Source of the DNA: Juglans regia
Taxonomy: Eukaryota; Streptophyta; Magnoliopsida; Fagales; Juglandaceae
Length of the DNA stretch: 64,000 nucleotides
Reading direction: 5' to 3'
Assembly (NCBI RefSeq): GCF_001411555.2
Contig: NC_049914.1
Span: 13,532,798 to 13,596,797, forward strand
Position 1 is the first letter of the stretch. Each line of letters starts with the position of its first letter. Below the pieces are notes generated by a model that ran no database searches, was not told the DNA's origin, and was given only the letters and a program-made list of their open reading frames with translations. A program made the position numbers and the translations under genes. Of the stretch, positions 23,388 to 34,135 are shown in pieces.

Positions 23388-24020
23388 GTGGATTTTGGGA
23401 CGCAAACTATTCTGTTTACTTACACCCATACACTTGTTATCCAAATTTGAACGATGGACGCAAACTATCTAAAAGGATTTTGGATCTTAAAAGTGCTTTC
23501 ATCTCCTCAGCTCTCTTTTCATCCACAACTAGCCTAAAACCATTTTCAAAGCAAACTCAAAACCCTGTAAGGTGCAATTTAGTTGAAAACATTTGAAATA
23601 GTAAATTTACATAGATACAGATCTGCCTAAGCCCTCAACACCACACCATACACGTCTATATACACTAAAATAATGCACTTGAGACACAAAGGTAGGATTT
23701 TTACCACGCATAAGAGCTGGACAACAAAGGAGGCGTGCGGGAGGTGCTCTTGCGTCCATGGGTTGCTCGTGGTGGTGCTGCATCTTCGTTGGAGGCGGAG
23801 ATGGCAGCTCACGGCAGCGGGGAAGGCCATTGTAATAAGACAATTGTTGGGGGGGTGTGCGTTGGAGACCCACGAGAGAGAGACCGTGCGAGGGAGACAG
23901 ATGCGGGAGCTAGGGTGGAGCGACATATGGTGACTGGCGGAACCATAGGTCTGCTGAGGGAGGCGATAGCCATGACTGGAGATGGTGGAGGGGCACGGAT
24001 CTGCTGCGATCCAAGAGGGA

Positions 24021-24061
<41 letters not shown>

Positions 24062-24235
24062 CGAGAGGGCAAGGAGTTGAGGAGGAAGACCCACGGTGGC
24101 TTGACGGCAAGGGGAGCCGTTCGCGGTGAGCCGTGGCGCAGCAAGGGGGAGAGGCTCGACAGTTGAGAGGAGAGAGAGAGAGAGAGAGAGAGTCGTGGGA
24201 GTGTTTTGGGGGGGGGAAAGAATGGAGCGGGAGAT
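23388..24235. other. GA/CT-rich block without a recognised gene
   Basis: It contains (GA)n runs at about 24012-24058 and 24172-24192 in a GC-richer stretch. Overlapping frames on both strands (e.g. 23735-24166) are low-complexity products of these runs. The block may be captured host 5' sequence, but nothing recognisable is encoded. Confidence 0.5.
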
Positions 24236-24717
24236 TTAATTTTATTAGTATTTGCAGCGGCTTATTATCGCCGCAAATACTTTTTACACTGCCCCAAATG
24301 CTAACAACCCAAAATTAAACTGTTGGGCTATTTGTGGCTAGAAAAAGTCGCCGGAAAAAATAATAACCTCGTCACCAAAACTCATTACCCACGAGAGCAA
24401 TACAAATCTGGTTAAGACTATTTGCGGCGAGGAAATGTCGCCGTAAAAAATTGATAACCTTGTGGCAAAAACTAATAACCCACGAAAGACGGATATTTTT
24501 GGTAAGTTTATTTACTACGATTTTTAGTCGCTGCAGAAAGTGTTTATGTCGTGGAAAAAAATTGTTTTCTCATGAAGTTTTACTCGCCAACGTTATCTCG
24601 TGGCAAAAGGCTTGTCTTTTTTCACACGAACACTTTTCGTGTCATCAGTTTACTATTTGCCACGATCATGTATCTTGGAAAAAGAATTCGTGGAAAAAAC
24701 TCATATTTGTTGTAGTG
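24236..24717. repeat. Right subterminal region of the CACTA-type element
   Basis: Repeated words of the type ttgcagcggc, tcgccgcaaatac, aaaagtcgccgg and ataaccc-cgtggcaaaaac occur in both orientations. The region ends in ATTTGTTGTAGTG at 24717. Confidence 0.6.
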
Positions 24718-24923
24718 AAATAAATTTAATACATCATGTATATATAATCCGTCCCCTCAATTCTATCCTAGGTTCCATCAACATTCAACACCATAAAAAG
24801 AAAATACTAAATGTGATATATATATATATATTTATAAGATTCAAGGGAAACCCTAGACAGTGACTGAAAACGTCGTAATTTCATAGGTTGATGGTTGCAT
24901 TCGAGCTGTAAAATGATGCGAAT

Positions 24924-25549
24924 TTAATCTTCCACTTCACTTGGTCTATATAGATGCACTGACCGCCTATTTATTGGTTGTAGTGGTCTTGCATTTGTTT
25001 CTGAATCCTGCAAAAAATAAGGAACAACCATCGATCTTTACTTACTATATGAATATATACAATGCCCTAGCTCTTGAATTTAATTAATTTGTTGCACTCG
25101 AACACTTTGGATATGATATGTACATGTTTGATATATAAAGGAATAGTCGAGTGTGAGAGTGGATATACTCACATCATGAACGGCCACGCGAAGCAGCCTA
25201 ATTTGTTCTCGTGTAACAGTCCTCACCTGATCATGAGTTAACTTGATCATCAGAATTAGGCCGGGAAATATTTAAATCTTTAATAAAAATACAAGAGTTG
25301 GCAAAAAAGAGGAACAAATTACATACCTTTCTCACGATGGTCCATACAATATTTTGAGTACATGGGGGAATTGTAAGGGATCCAATGTATCTGTAATACG
25401 TTCTACTGCCTATCTTTATGTTCTTTGGGTCGACGATTCCCACCGCTGTCACGTCTTCGCTGTTACCGGCAACGGCTGACAAGTGATGCCTCATCTGTGC
25501 GCAGACATACACAGCACAAGTCATTAGAGAGAGTCTAGAGGGAGGGAGG

Positions 25550-25580
<31 letters not shown>

Positions 25581-26831
25581 TCTTTGATTTTTATTTACCG
25601 ATGACAAGAAAGAATCAGGGCGTCCAATCCTGTACATAATTCCAACCACAGCAACTTTTCCATCGGAACTCTCATGGACCATGTGCACCTCAAGATCAAA
25701 CTTCCGGCCATTGATAGTGTGTTCAGAGGGTGAGTGCCAATGGCTTTGCTGGAGTACATATTGAGTACCATTTATTTCAATATATCCTGCGCCGCCTTCC
25801 CATTCCAGCTGCATTCACAAACATTAATTAATCAAGAAGAAGAATGGTTACTTACTTCAAAGAATCATGAAAAGGAAGGAAAAAAAATTTGCAGATTTCT
25901 TAAGACTTGCGCATGCTCTTTACCAGAAAATCTCACCAAACCCAACAGCTAGCTCGTTGCATTGTTTGTTCTTTTGTGATAATTATTATAATATATGGAA
26001 AGAAATATTACTATATCGCTATCAATCCCATGACGTATGAAAATAGATATAATGATTTGTCTTCTAGTTGGTGTATTATATGGAATCGCACTCTATTGCA
26101 TTCCCATTATTAATTTCATTAATTTCTCTTTAATAATTCCCTCTTGATTGATGATCTTTTGCTTACCATCATGTCATGGCCTCGATTTTTGAGAGTGGCA
26201 TTAGAGGGACGGTAATTCCGATTAAGTCTCCCTAAATGGGAAACTATTTCCACCCTTTCGTTCAGCAAATCAATCGGAGATTGCATTGATCCATCTTTGC
26301 ACATGCTCCATTCTGGGTGAATCTCTCCCCATTGAGACGGTCCCTTTCCACTTTTCTCACTGTAGTCAAATTCTCGTTCATCATCTGCACCATTAAGGAA
26401 AGGGGTCGGAGTGAATACATTTATGTTATGACAGCACCTTTACTTCACAGATTTACGAAAACAAGGTAAAGACAGATTGTTAAAAGAAAGTGAAAGAATA
26501 ATGATTATAAGACTGATGAAAATCTAAGTTCTAAAATAAGACTGATGAAAATCTAAGTTCTAAAATATAAGATTACTGAAGAAAACAAGATAGAATTACA
26601 GAAACGCCTCGAGAAAAGTGTTTGGAAGCGTCCTGCTGGGTCTAGATATTGTGTTTTGCATGTCGTGTCCATAACATGTTCGATCGTTTGATGGAAACAA
26701 AATGGGGATTTCAATACATGAGAAGCATTGGATTTTGGCTTACCAACTTCTTGAGATGTTGCAGGCCGGGATGAATGCAAAACAAGAACAATGAAGAAAC
26801 AGCAAAACAAGAATTGGGTTACAAGCTTCAT
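24924..26831 (-). CDS. Alpha-carbonic anhydrase, secreted (six exons)
   Basis: Exons by GT-AG sites: 26744-26831, 26167-26384, 25599-25808, 25327-25494, 25173-25226, 24924-25007, giving 273 residues with no breaks. The enzyme hydrates CO2 to bicarbonate. A signal peptide is clear ([20 protein letters not shown], mature from about residue 27), pointing to the secretory path/apoplast. The zinc ligands are His125 and His127 (SHWHSPSEH) and His144 (EVHMVH). The proton-shuttle His is His99 (NRGHDMM). The Thr199 equivalent is Thr213 (SLTIPPCTQ). Cys58 and Cys217 can form the family disulfide, and Asn91 is in an NAT sequon. Length and the C-terminal [17 protein letters not shown] text fit Arabidopsis ACA5/ACA7-type proteins. 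Intron 3 holds a (GA)n run (25525-25580). This is the only apparently functional host gene in the window. Confidence 0.95.
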
Positions 26832-26898
26832 CTTTTCGATCTTGGAATTTCCACGATTTTGCGATATGTGTTGGAGAGGTTTGAGCACTCGGATGGGC

Positions 26899-26913
26899 AT
26901 ATATATACACGTG
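26899..26913 (-). promoter_or_regulatory. TATA box and adjoining CACGTG box of the carbonic anhydrase gene
   Basis: On the minus strand a TATATATAT stretch lies about 70 bp before the ATG at 26831. A palindromic CACGTG (26908-26913, plus-strand coordinates) is directly upstream of it. CACGTG is the core of plant G-boxes bound by bZIP/bHLH factors. Regulation by light or ABA would be inference only. A 5' UTR of about 40 nt is expected. Confidence 0.6.
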
Positions 26914-26959
26914 GAACCAAATCTTTCTACTCGCATGCATTGAAGAAAGGCGTTTGAAA

Positions 26960-28227
26960 AATATTGAAGTCTTTTACTTGTTTATTTGCCAAATTAATGT
27001 CCGGTTTGAAAAATAGGAACATAATGAGAAGTTGCCTCCAACCCCCACCTTTTTTTTCACCAATATTTTAATTAATTACTGTTTAGAAGACGACCCAGGT
27101 GGCCTTTCTGTACTTGCGTATAAATTCGGTCTGCACAGTTTTACTGGGGAAGAACACATTATTTTGATCAACGTTTATGGCGGCCGCGACGATTCGTGTT
27201 GGAACACTGGGAGCCGTTTATCAGCTTAATTCGTTCTTCCAAAATTAGTCAGTTACGTCGGCTTGGAGTTGGGGGCGTATTGGTGTAAGAAGACTCTTCT
27301 TAGAAGAGTCTGAGCTAGCTATCGAAGTGTGTGGTTCGGAAACAAACAAACGAAGGGCCAGGTGGTAGCATAATATATTTAAATGGACACGTGATCATTC
27401 CGGCTGGCCCCCAGCAAATAATATAGAATAATTTTTTTTTAATTTTTTAATTTTTTCTAAAATAAGTATGAGATATGTAAATAATAAATAGAACAATTTA
27501 ATTAATTTAATAAAATAAAAATAATAATAATAATAAATAATTTAAAAATATATAAAATATATAGTGTGAAATAATAAGTATCCTCAATAATAATATAATA
27601 TAATGTAGAAGTTGGCAATCGATTCTTCAGTGGCAGGTTTTTTATGTTTTTTGATGAAGTGGTTGTGCACGGAGTCGAAAAAATGAACCAGAGCGGACAG
27701 ATTGCGGACGAAAAGTGTTGCAACTCCAATTTTAAACAATATTATTGAACTCATATTGTCATTGATGTGGATGACTGGTTTTGAGAAACATCTAGAGTAT
27801 CATCTGTCTCCGTTATGTTTTGTAGAACTTCAAGCTGCTTGAATTCGTTTCTTCAAGTTACGTATATATCTTTGAAGTTTATGCTTCAAACCTCTTCCAT
27901 GTCCAATAATAATGGAATTAGTTATGCATCCCTCCATTGAAACTAAGTTCTAGAAGACAAATCTCAAATAATTATGCCTATGATAATACTACATTGCCAT
28001 TTGTTAGAATATATATAGTTAAATAATTAACTTTATTTCTTTTTTTAAAGTAAGTCGGAATTTGACATGATATTTGAATACAATTATGAACTCGAACTTT
28101 GAAATCCGAATTTCATCTGGCACCCAATTTGATTATATACTTCACGTGTTTGCTCCATCTATTAATGATTTTCTTGCCAACCTGACCATTGACATTATAA
28201 TTTTTTCTATACAAATGATGGTTTAAT
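26960..28227. other. Intergenic, AT-rich
   Basis: No gene seen. A short perfect inverted repeat (AGACTCTTCT and AGAAGAGTCT with one base between) lies at about 27290-27310. 27430-27600 is almost pure A+T. Confidence 0.5.
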
Positions 28228-28554
28228 TGTTGAGGAATAATCTCATATTACATGTGTACAAGATTTTTGACATGTTTATAAGGAATTAACCATCATTTCT
28301 TATGGAACATGTTTTATAAGTTAAGTTAGACCTATGAATTTCTTCATAATGGTATCAGAACTTGTCACATAATGAATGAGGGCCTATACTACTTACCCTG
28401 TGCAAGGACCAGAAAAAAATACTGACTTGCATGTGAGGGAGGGTGTTAAGAAATAATATCATATTGTCTGTGAATAAGGTCTTAGGAAATAATGAATAAA
28501 TCCTCTCTTGTAGAACCGATTTTATGATACGGGTTAGGCCTATAAATTTATTCA
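28228..28554 (+). mobile_element. TRIM (miniature LTR retrotransposon)
   Basis: The left LTR (28228-28346, tgttgaggaataatctcata to cttca) and right LTR (28444-28554, tgttaagaaataatatcata to ttca) are diverged direct repeats of about 115 bp, both TG...CA. Three bases after the left LTR is TGGTATCAGAAC (28350), one base off the usual initiator-Met primer-binding site TGGTATCAGAGC. A purine tract, gtgagggaggg, precedes the right LTR. The interior is under 100 bp and non-coding. The flanks ttaat and ttagt are a near 5-bp target duplication. TRIMs move using enzymes from other elements. Confidence 0.82.
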
Positions 28555-29930
28555 TTAGTGGCCCGAATATTTTTAACCCAAATTTATTTTGATTATATGT
28601 CAAGTAATTAAATGACCCACATACTCGAATAGCACGTTATGCATTAATTGTTGGGTTCAAAACTTCACATGCATGTGGAACCAATATTTTTCTCTTGCAA
28701 GCCAAGGAACCCATTTTAGTCATGTTCACATACAAATTTCAGATAAAACATCAGCATGCTTCAAAGTCCTAAATATGAGATCACAAAAATAGAGCAAAGG
28801 CCAAGAATTCAATCCCAATGACCACTTAATTGAGGAATTGATTATATAAAAGTAGTAAAATTTGATTATATATATGGTGGTAGTCAAAAGTTCACACTAT
28901 TAAGGGTAAAAGCTCTTAACAACTAGAGAAGATCAAGTCGTTGATGAACTGCAAGCTAATTACTAGAATTTTAATGTGTAAATTTCGAAGCTTGAAACAG
29001 AGAGACAAGTTGTTGAAGATACGTATACGCTGATGTTTGAAGCAAGACCTCCTGCCCGGCCTGCAAACCCTTATTAATATCTTCCCGGCCATCACGATGA
29101 TGCAATGCTTGACCCAAAAGCAGAAATGTTGGCGAGTGGTTGGGAAAAGGCTGAAGTAAACTCTGACGTTAGAAGTAGGGACCTCCTCAAATGCTTTGAA
29201 TTCTTTTGATGGTGATCTAATGTTTGTCGACTCTTCAGGGTGAAAACGGAGAAAAATATATTTTATATTAATTCACAGAATTATTCTTCATTTTATTTTT
29301 CAATACTGCATAATGGTGGAGTGCCAGTCTCACGTTCCATTAATAATTTGGAAAAATAACTTTCCATGAGGATTAAAAGAAGATGAGAGCTACAATCATA
29401 AAGAAATTAATTATATAAAAATAATTCTATAAAATGATATGGTTTTATCTGATTCGTTAAATCTATTTTATATTTAAAATAATTTAATAATTTGAACAAT
29501 CACATCAAATCATGTTAATTTGTAGAATTACTTTTATATATTTTTTTATGGCCAAATTATTTTCCTTACAAAAAACACTTGGCCGGTTGAAATTTTATGG
29601 ATCAATATACACCTTTAAGTCTCCAACGACTGGCCCCAAAGTCCAAACGATCAACATTTGTATATATCTTGGTGGGCAAATTGACTTTTAGTCATTTGAC
29701 AACAGTACATGTATAATTATTGATTAGTTTTGTTTTAGGCCTTTCATTACATATGGCTTATGTAATGGAATACATCCGATAAAATCAAATCAATAATTTA
29801 ATTTAATTATTAAGGATATAACTTTTATAATTTCATTATATTTATCACAACTATTTTATGGATTTTTACCTTTTTTTAATAGATAGGACATGCATGCTTT
29901 GTATTCATTTCAATTGTAGTAATAAAATTA
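28555..29930. other. Intergenic; one possible coding remnant
   Basis: Mostly AT-rich. On the minus strand, 28974-29159 holds a 62-codon frame closed by TAA (PTFLLLGQALHHRDGRED, later LLQTSAYTYLQQLVSLFQAS). It reads like protein but I do not recognise it. It has no ATG, so it may be a fossil exon or chance. Confidence 0.35.
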
Positions 29931-29933
29931 ATA

Positions 29934-30050
29934 GAGAAATTCTACTCATCAGCCACTATTCATTTATTCTCACACCTCATACCTACAGTTTTATTTTTCA
30001 TAAGATGTGGAGTAGTGAACAGTATGTACGGCTGATAAGAAGAATTTTTC
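29934..30050. mobile_element. MITE, 117 bp, ends GAGAAATTCT.CT.ATCAGCC
   Basis: The left end gagaaattctactcatcag matches the reverse complement of the right end (ggctgataagaagaattttt) at 18 of 21 positions. The flanks aaattaata and ataaaaata could be a decayed 9-bp duplication (6 of 9), as for MULE-type elements. The first bases resemble the ends of the element at 31208-32849. Confidence 0.65.
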
Positions 30051-30154
30051 ATAAAAATATAGCATTAAGTCCGAACGTAGGCTCTTATAGTCAAACTACT
30101 AACCGGCACTGGTCGATCTTTTGTCTCTCTCATGCTAGCCTGGGTTGCATAGTA

Positions 30155-30465
30155 AAGTCCTCACAATTCATTTCATCTCATCTCAAAATCCAAACATCAC
30201 GAACACAAACACTTTTCAATTTCAAGTTTTTCATCTAAATATTGCAACTTTCTCAAACTTCTAAACAAAATACAAAAACAATTCAACTTTTCTAAATTTC
30301 AAAACAAATAAAAAATTATATTATAATAATATTTTAACTTTATAATATTTTTATTAAACTTTTTCTCTTTTATTTCTTAAAATTCCATAAAACATATTAA
30401 TTCAAACAATTTCATTATTATTCACAAATCATATTATCTCATCTCACTATCCAAAATGAGGCCTT
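30155..30465. repeat. MITE-like repeat (atttcatctcatctcaaaatcc family)
   Basis: The left text cacaattcatttcatctcat and the right text atattatctcatctcactat are mutually inverted-like with an A/T-rich centre. It is the complement-strand version of the gagatgagttgagatgag repeat at 33149-33340. Confidence 0.5.
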
Positions 30466-30777
30466 CATTGAATTAATAACATTTCTCTTTTTTACAACTC
30501 TGTTTTAAATAGATGGTGGTTACGCAAAGTTTTGATAAAAAAATACTTTAATAGTTATCAAAGTGATATTTTTCTTTATTTTGATTCAAAGTAAAATAAG
30601 TGATAAAAATATTATTAGTATTTTCATTTCACCATTAATGCATCACATGAAAAAGACCATTCTTTTTCTAATGCATATTATATATTGTTTCATATAGATT
30701 ATGAGGAATTCTCAGGACGTTTGGTGATAAAATTGGCCTCAGCTTGGTGACAATGTTATTAGATTTTCATTAAGGAT

Positions 30778-30990
30778 AATGCTACTGGTACCGATGGTCC
30801 CAACTGATGATGAGCCGATGCAGTGCATTTTCAGTTTTTTTTTTTTTTTTATCTTTCAAATATTTTTTTAACATTCTTAAATATTTTTTTTATAAAAAAT
30901 ACATAAATTAAATAATATTCACTTTCTTAATAACTAAGAAGAAAAAAAAGGAAAGCATTTGGTCAAACCATATCGGTACTAGATCATCGA
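30778..30990. repeat. MITE-like repeat with ends ...GTACCGAT.GGT
   Basis: The left end (tgctactggtaccgatggtc) is an imperfect inverted match to the right end (accatatcggtactagatca). The centre is A/T homopolymer-rich. No target duplication is clear. Confidence 0.45.
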
Positions 30991-31434
30991 TTCAATAAGG
31001 ATTTCTCATTCATTAAATAATAATAACATCATAAACAATACTACTCATGAAATTGCTTTAAGAAACAACCAAATTAAGCTGGCACCTTAAAAATACAAAT
31101 CAATTCATCAAAACTCGACAATGCTTCATTCCTAATTTGACAAACCAGATGATGTTGGAAAGCAAGCCCCGCCTGTTTTTTAGAAGCCAAAGCAAGAAGC
31201 CATAGTTGAGAAATTCTATGGACAACCGTCCTTGCGTCTCCGCTGCGGAACCGGCTCCCACGTGGCAGGTAAAAACAATGCCGTTTTGTTTATTTTTCGT
31301 TTTCCTTCGTTCCCCTTTCCCATTTGATTTCCCTCCCCGCCTTCAATTTCTTTCCCCATCTCTAAGTCCCCTTCATTCCCTCCTCTGATTCCTTCTTCCC
31401 CCCAAATCTCCTTCAACGCGATCCTTGCTGTCAT

Positions 31435-32267
31435 CATCGTGAAAACCATCACTTTCTCTTCAGAGCAGCACGAGTTTAATATCCCATCCATGAAGTTCAA
31501 TACTCTCGACAAGCTCACACCCGTCGATTTCAACGTAAGAAACCAGAGTCTTCGAAACGCAGCCAAGACGGTGATAATACTGTTTGTATTTGACAAAGGA
31601 TTCGAGATCAGACTTCACCTTGTATTTGAGGTCGTCTTCCATGGCGATGGTATCAAAGGTGGAAGGGTGCGTAAAGGGAGCAGATCTCCACCTTCCGTCA
31701 CCACCCCCGCTGCAATGATTGATGGTGATGATCGTCGTCATCCTCACCGCGCTTGATATTCATGTACAGCTTCAGGTCTCGTTGTTTTCTCAGCTCAATT
31801 TCATCAGCCACAGAGTGGATATGCTGGAGATACGGTCGGAGCATTATGCACTTGTCCGTCTTTCGAACCTTCAGTACGAAGCTTCCGTAATCGTTTCGTA
31901 GCATCTTGTCAGCGTTGGTCCATGTTAATACGACCTCAAGAAAGTTGTCCTTGACGGTCTGGTTGGGGTCGAGGCAGAGAACGATGTCATTAGGCTTCTT
32001 GCCAGTGATAATGTTGGGGAAATTAGAGTCTTCGAGACTAGACAAGGAGTTAAGGTAGAAGGAAACTCTTCGATAAAACTGATTCTCTTGCATACTTTCA
32101 TTGAATTTGGGGACTTTGAGGAACTGGTGAACATGAAAGCAATCTTTGATCCATCTCCACTATTTCTTCATGACAGAAATCAACCCAGTTTTGAATAGAA
32201 GCGCCTGAATCAACACGAGAAAACAAACAAGTACTACACCGAGAAGAATCAGGGTTCGGACACCCAT
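31435..32267 (-). pseudogene. AAA-ATPase (At2g46620-like), deleted and broken
   Basis: ATG at 32267 (MGVRTLILLGVVLV). The membrane-anchored N-terminus and AAA-associated domain follow (FHVHQFLKVPKFNESMQENQ, YLNSLSSLEDSNFPNIITGK, LRPYLQHIHSVADEIE, then WRSAPFTHPSTFDTIAMEDD, YKQYYHRLG). In family members the Walker A (GPSGTGKS) and Walker B motifs come next. Here the sequence jumps to LNFMDGILNSCCSEEKVMVF, the region after Walker B, so the nucleotide-binding core is deleted. An in-frame TAG replaces a Trp near 32160, and there are frameshifts around 31700 and 31590. It is intronless, like its relatives. It cannot bind ATP. Confidence 0.85.
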
Positions 32268-32431
32268 AAAAAAAATCTCTTTATGGGTGTTTCGAATTTT
32301 CCTTTTGGGTTTTGTGTTGAGCGATCAGAGAGAAAAATATGTGACGAAGAGAGAGAGGTGGACGGGAGAGTGATTGTTTCGCTCCCACCCATTCCCACAC
32401 AGAATAGAACTGAACTCAGAAGACAAACTCA

Positions 32432-32760
32432 GGAACTCGATGAGGCTAGGGAGAAGACGATCTTTGGGCCAAGACGAGTCGAAGACGAAGCTTGGGATTC
32501 TGCAGCTCAAAGACGAAGCTTGGGATTCTGCAGCTCGAGGACGAAGCTGACGGTGTTTATTTTCATTTCCTGCTTTGCATTTTGTTTCCGTTCTTTTTTT
32601 TTTTTTTTTTACTCTGGAACTCAATGAAGCTAGGGAGAAGACGATCTTTGGGCCAAGACGAGTTGAAGACAAAGCTTGGGATTTTGTAGCTTGAAGACGA
32701 AGCTGACGACGTTTATTTTCATTTCCCGCTTTGCATTTTGTTTCCATTCTTTGGTTTTTT
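32432..32760 (+). repeat. Tandem duplication, about 184-bp period
   Basis: The block ggaactcgatgaggctaggg through to cattttgtttcc (32432) is repeated from 32616. The first copy has an extra internal duplication of 'gacgaagcttgggattctgc' text. Poly-T tracts follow each copy. Confidence 0.8.
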
Positions 32761-33148
32761 TTTTTTTAATAAGGCAACTGACATGGCCGTATGCCACATC
32801 AGCCACGGGGCCGCGGCGGGGACGCACGCGGTTGTCCATAGAATTTCTCTATTGGAAGTAGGAGTGCTGAGAAGTACTATTAGATAAGAGCGGTGCTACT
32901 TTATCACATTCTGCTGCAAGTTACGGTTAATTAGGTTAAATTCACTTTATTTGTTTTTAATTTTTTTATTCATATATTTTTTATTATTTTAATATATTTT
33001 TAAAAATTAAAAAAAAATATCAATATATTAATAATCAATTCTTTAACTAAAAAATTAAAAAAATTAAAAAACATAAAATCTCAAAATGAGAATCAACTTA
33101 ACTGGAGAAAATAATATTTTTCTAGATAAATAGAAAAGAAAATACTAA

Positions 33149-33340
33149 GGAGATGTTTGGATTCGAAAATTACTTGAGATGACTTAAGATGAGCTGAGAT
33201 GAGTTGAGATGAATTGTGAATAGTAATGAGATGAGTTGTAAATAGTAGTGAGATTTGTGAGTTAAAGTTGCTGAATAGTAATGAATACTAGTGAGATGAG
33301 TTGAGATGAGCTGTGATGACTTGCGAATCTAAACAAGCTA
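33149..33340. repeat. MITE, gagatgagttgagatgag family
   Basis: The left end agatgtttggattcg and right end cgaatctaaacaagc are inverted copies (GTTTgGATTCG). The inside is built of gagatgagttgagatga and gaatagta words. I recall this type as very common in Juglandaceae genomes. That is memory, not tested. Confidence 0.65.
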
Positions 33341-33344
33341 ATTC

Positions 33345-34135
33345 CGAATCCCATATACTGACGTGGCAAGTCAATTTTTATTTATTTTTTCACTTTGATC
33401 CCCCCTCCCTTGCTCTCTCTCTCTTCCTTCCCCCGATAGTTTTAATTTTTTTTCTTCCTCCGCTGCTCTCCTTCCCATCTCCCTCCTCCCTTTCTTTTCC
33501 AGCCATCGTCGCCGTTGCCGTCGCCCAGAACTTGTGAGAATCGCACCCCCCCGCTGCTCTCCCTTCCTATCTCCGGCCTCCTCCCTTTCTCTTCCAACCC
33601 ACAACCCGTTGCAGTCGCTGTCGCCGTCGCCGTCGCCAACAACCCACCGCCCATCCCTCTGCCTCTCTCTCCTCCAAATAAAGCAAGAACACAGAGACAA
33701 CCATCAACCAATAAAGCAAGAATATTGGGTTAAGTAAATAAACTAAATAAACTGGGTAAAAAAAAACACCTTTATTTTCGTCTAATTTTCTGAAGTTTCT
33801 CACCTTCGTTGCCAATATTTCCCAACGTCAGGAATGTAACTTCCGGCGACAACGTTAGGGATGACGTCGGCGATCCCTACAAACAGGAAAAAAAAAAAAA
33901 AAGAAACGGCAAACCGGAGAATGGGTGGAAAAGTTGGAAAAAAATGCCTCAGAGAGAGAGAGGTACCTGACGTTGGGTTGTTGAAGAAGTTTGCAGAGGC
34001 GTTGGATTGCTGAAGAAGTTTGCAAGGACGTTGGCCAGGAAAATCTGTGAAATGGTATGGACTCGATAGACGCTGGGTAGGTGAGTGTCGACTGTTCAGT
34101 TTCTGACGCGGCTTAAATACTGTCACGTGGGATCT
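33345..34135. other. CT-rich block with short internal duplications, no gene recognised
   Basis: Contains a repeated 'gctgctctcccttcc...ctccctttcttttcc' segment (33455 and 33553), GTCGCC runs (33607-33645), and two copies of 'ttgaagaagtttgcagaggc'-type text (33975, 34005). Frames on both strands are low in complexity. It could be a gene 5' region captured by a transposon, but no product is recognisable. Confidence 0.4.

Larger units (their letters stand above)
17069..24717. mobile_element. CACTA-type element (ends CACTACAACAAAT) carrying LINE sequences
   Basis: The left end is CACTACAACAAAT at 17069. The right end is its exact complement ATTTGTTGTAGTG, ending at 24717 (13-bp perfect inverted ends). 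The subterminal regions (17090-17560 and 24240-24700) are full of short related words (tttcccac, gtggcaaa, gtcgccg, cgtgggtaa). The flanking 3-mers are gca and aaa, so no target duplication survives, or the two ends belong to different copies. No transposase gene is seen inside. The interior is the LINE pair and a GA-rich block. It is probably non-autonomous. Confidence 0.65.
31208..32849. mobile_element. TIR element carrying a host gene fragment (Pack-MULE-like)
   Basis: It starts with gagaaattctatggacaacc (31208), and the reverse complement of its right end (to 32849) starts with the same 20 bases. Weaker inverted similarity (tgcgtc.ccgc.gcgg, ccacgtggcag versus ccgtggctgatgtggca) extends the inverted ends to about 70 bp. 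No matching 9-bp flanks were found. The cargo is an AAA-ATPase pseudogene and a tandem duplication at 32432-32760. Long TIRs around a host gene fragment suggest a Pack-MULE. The class is an inference. Confidence 0.6.

Noticed and set aside
23627..24166. Long frames on both strands in the GA-rich block
   Set aside because: They are produced by GA/CT repeats, with no recognisable motif and no consistent splice structure.
31216..33815. Several 60-140 codon frames around the AAA-ATPase pseudogene and the CT-rich block
   Set aside because: Apart from the AAA-ATPase pieces they are low-complexity or lie antisense to the pseudogene.
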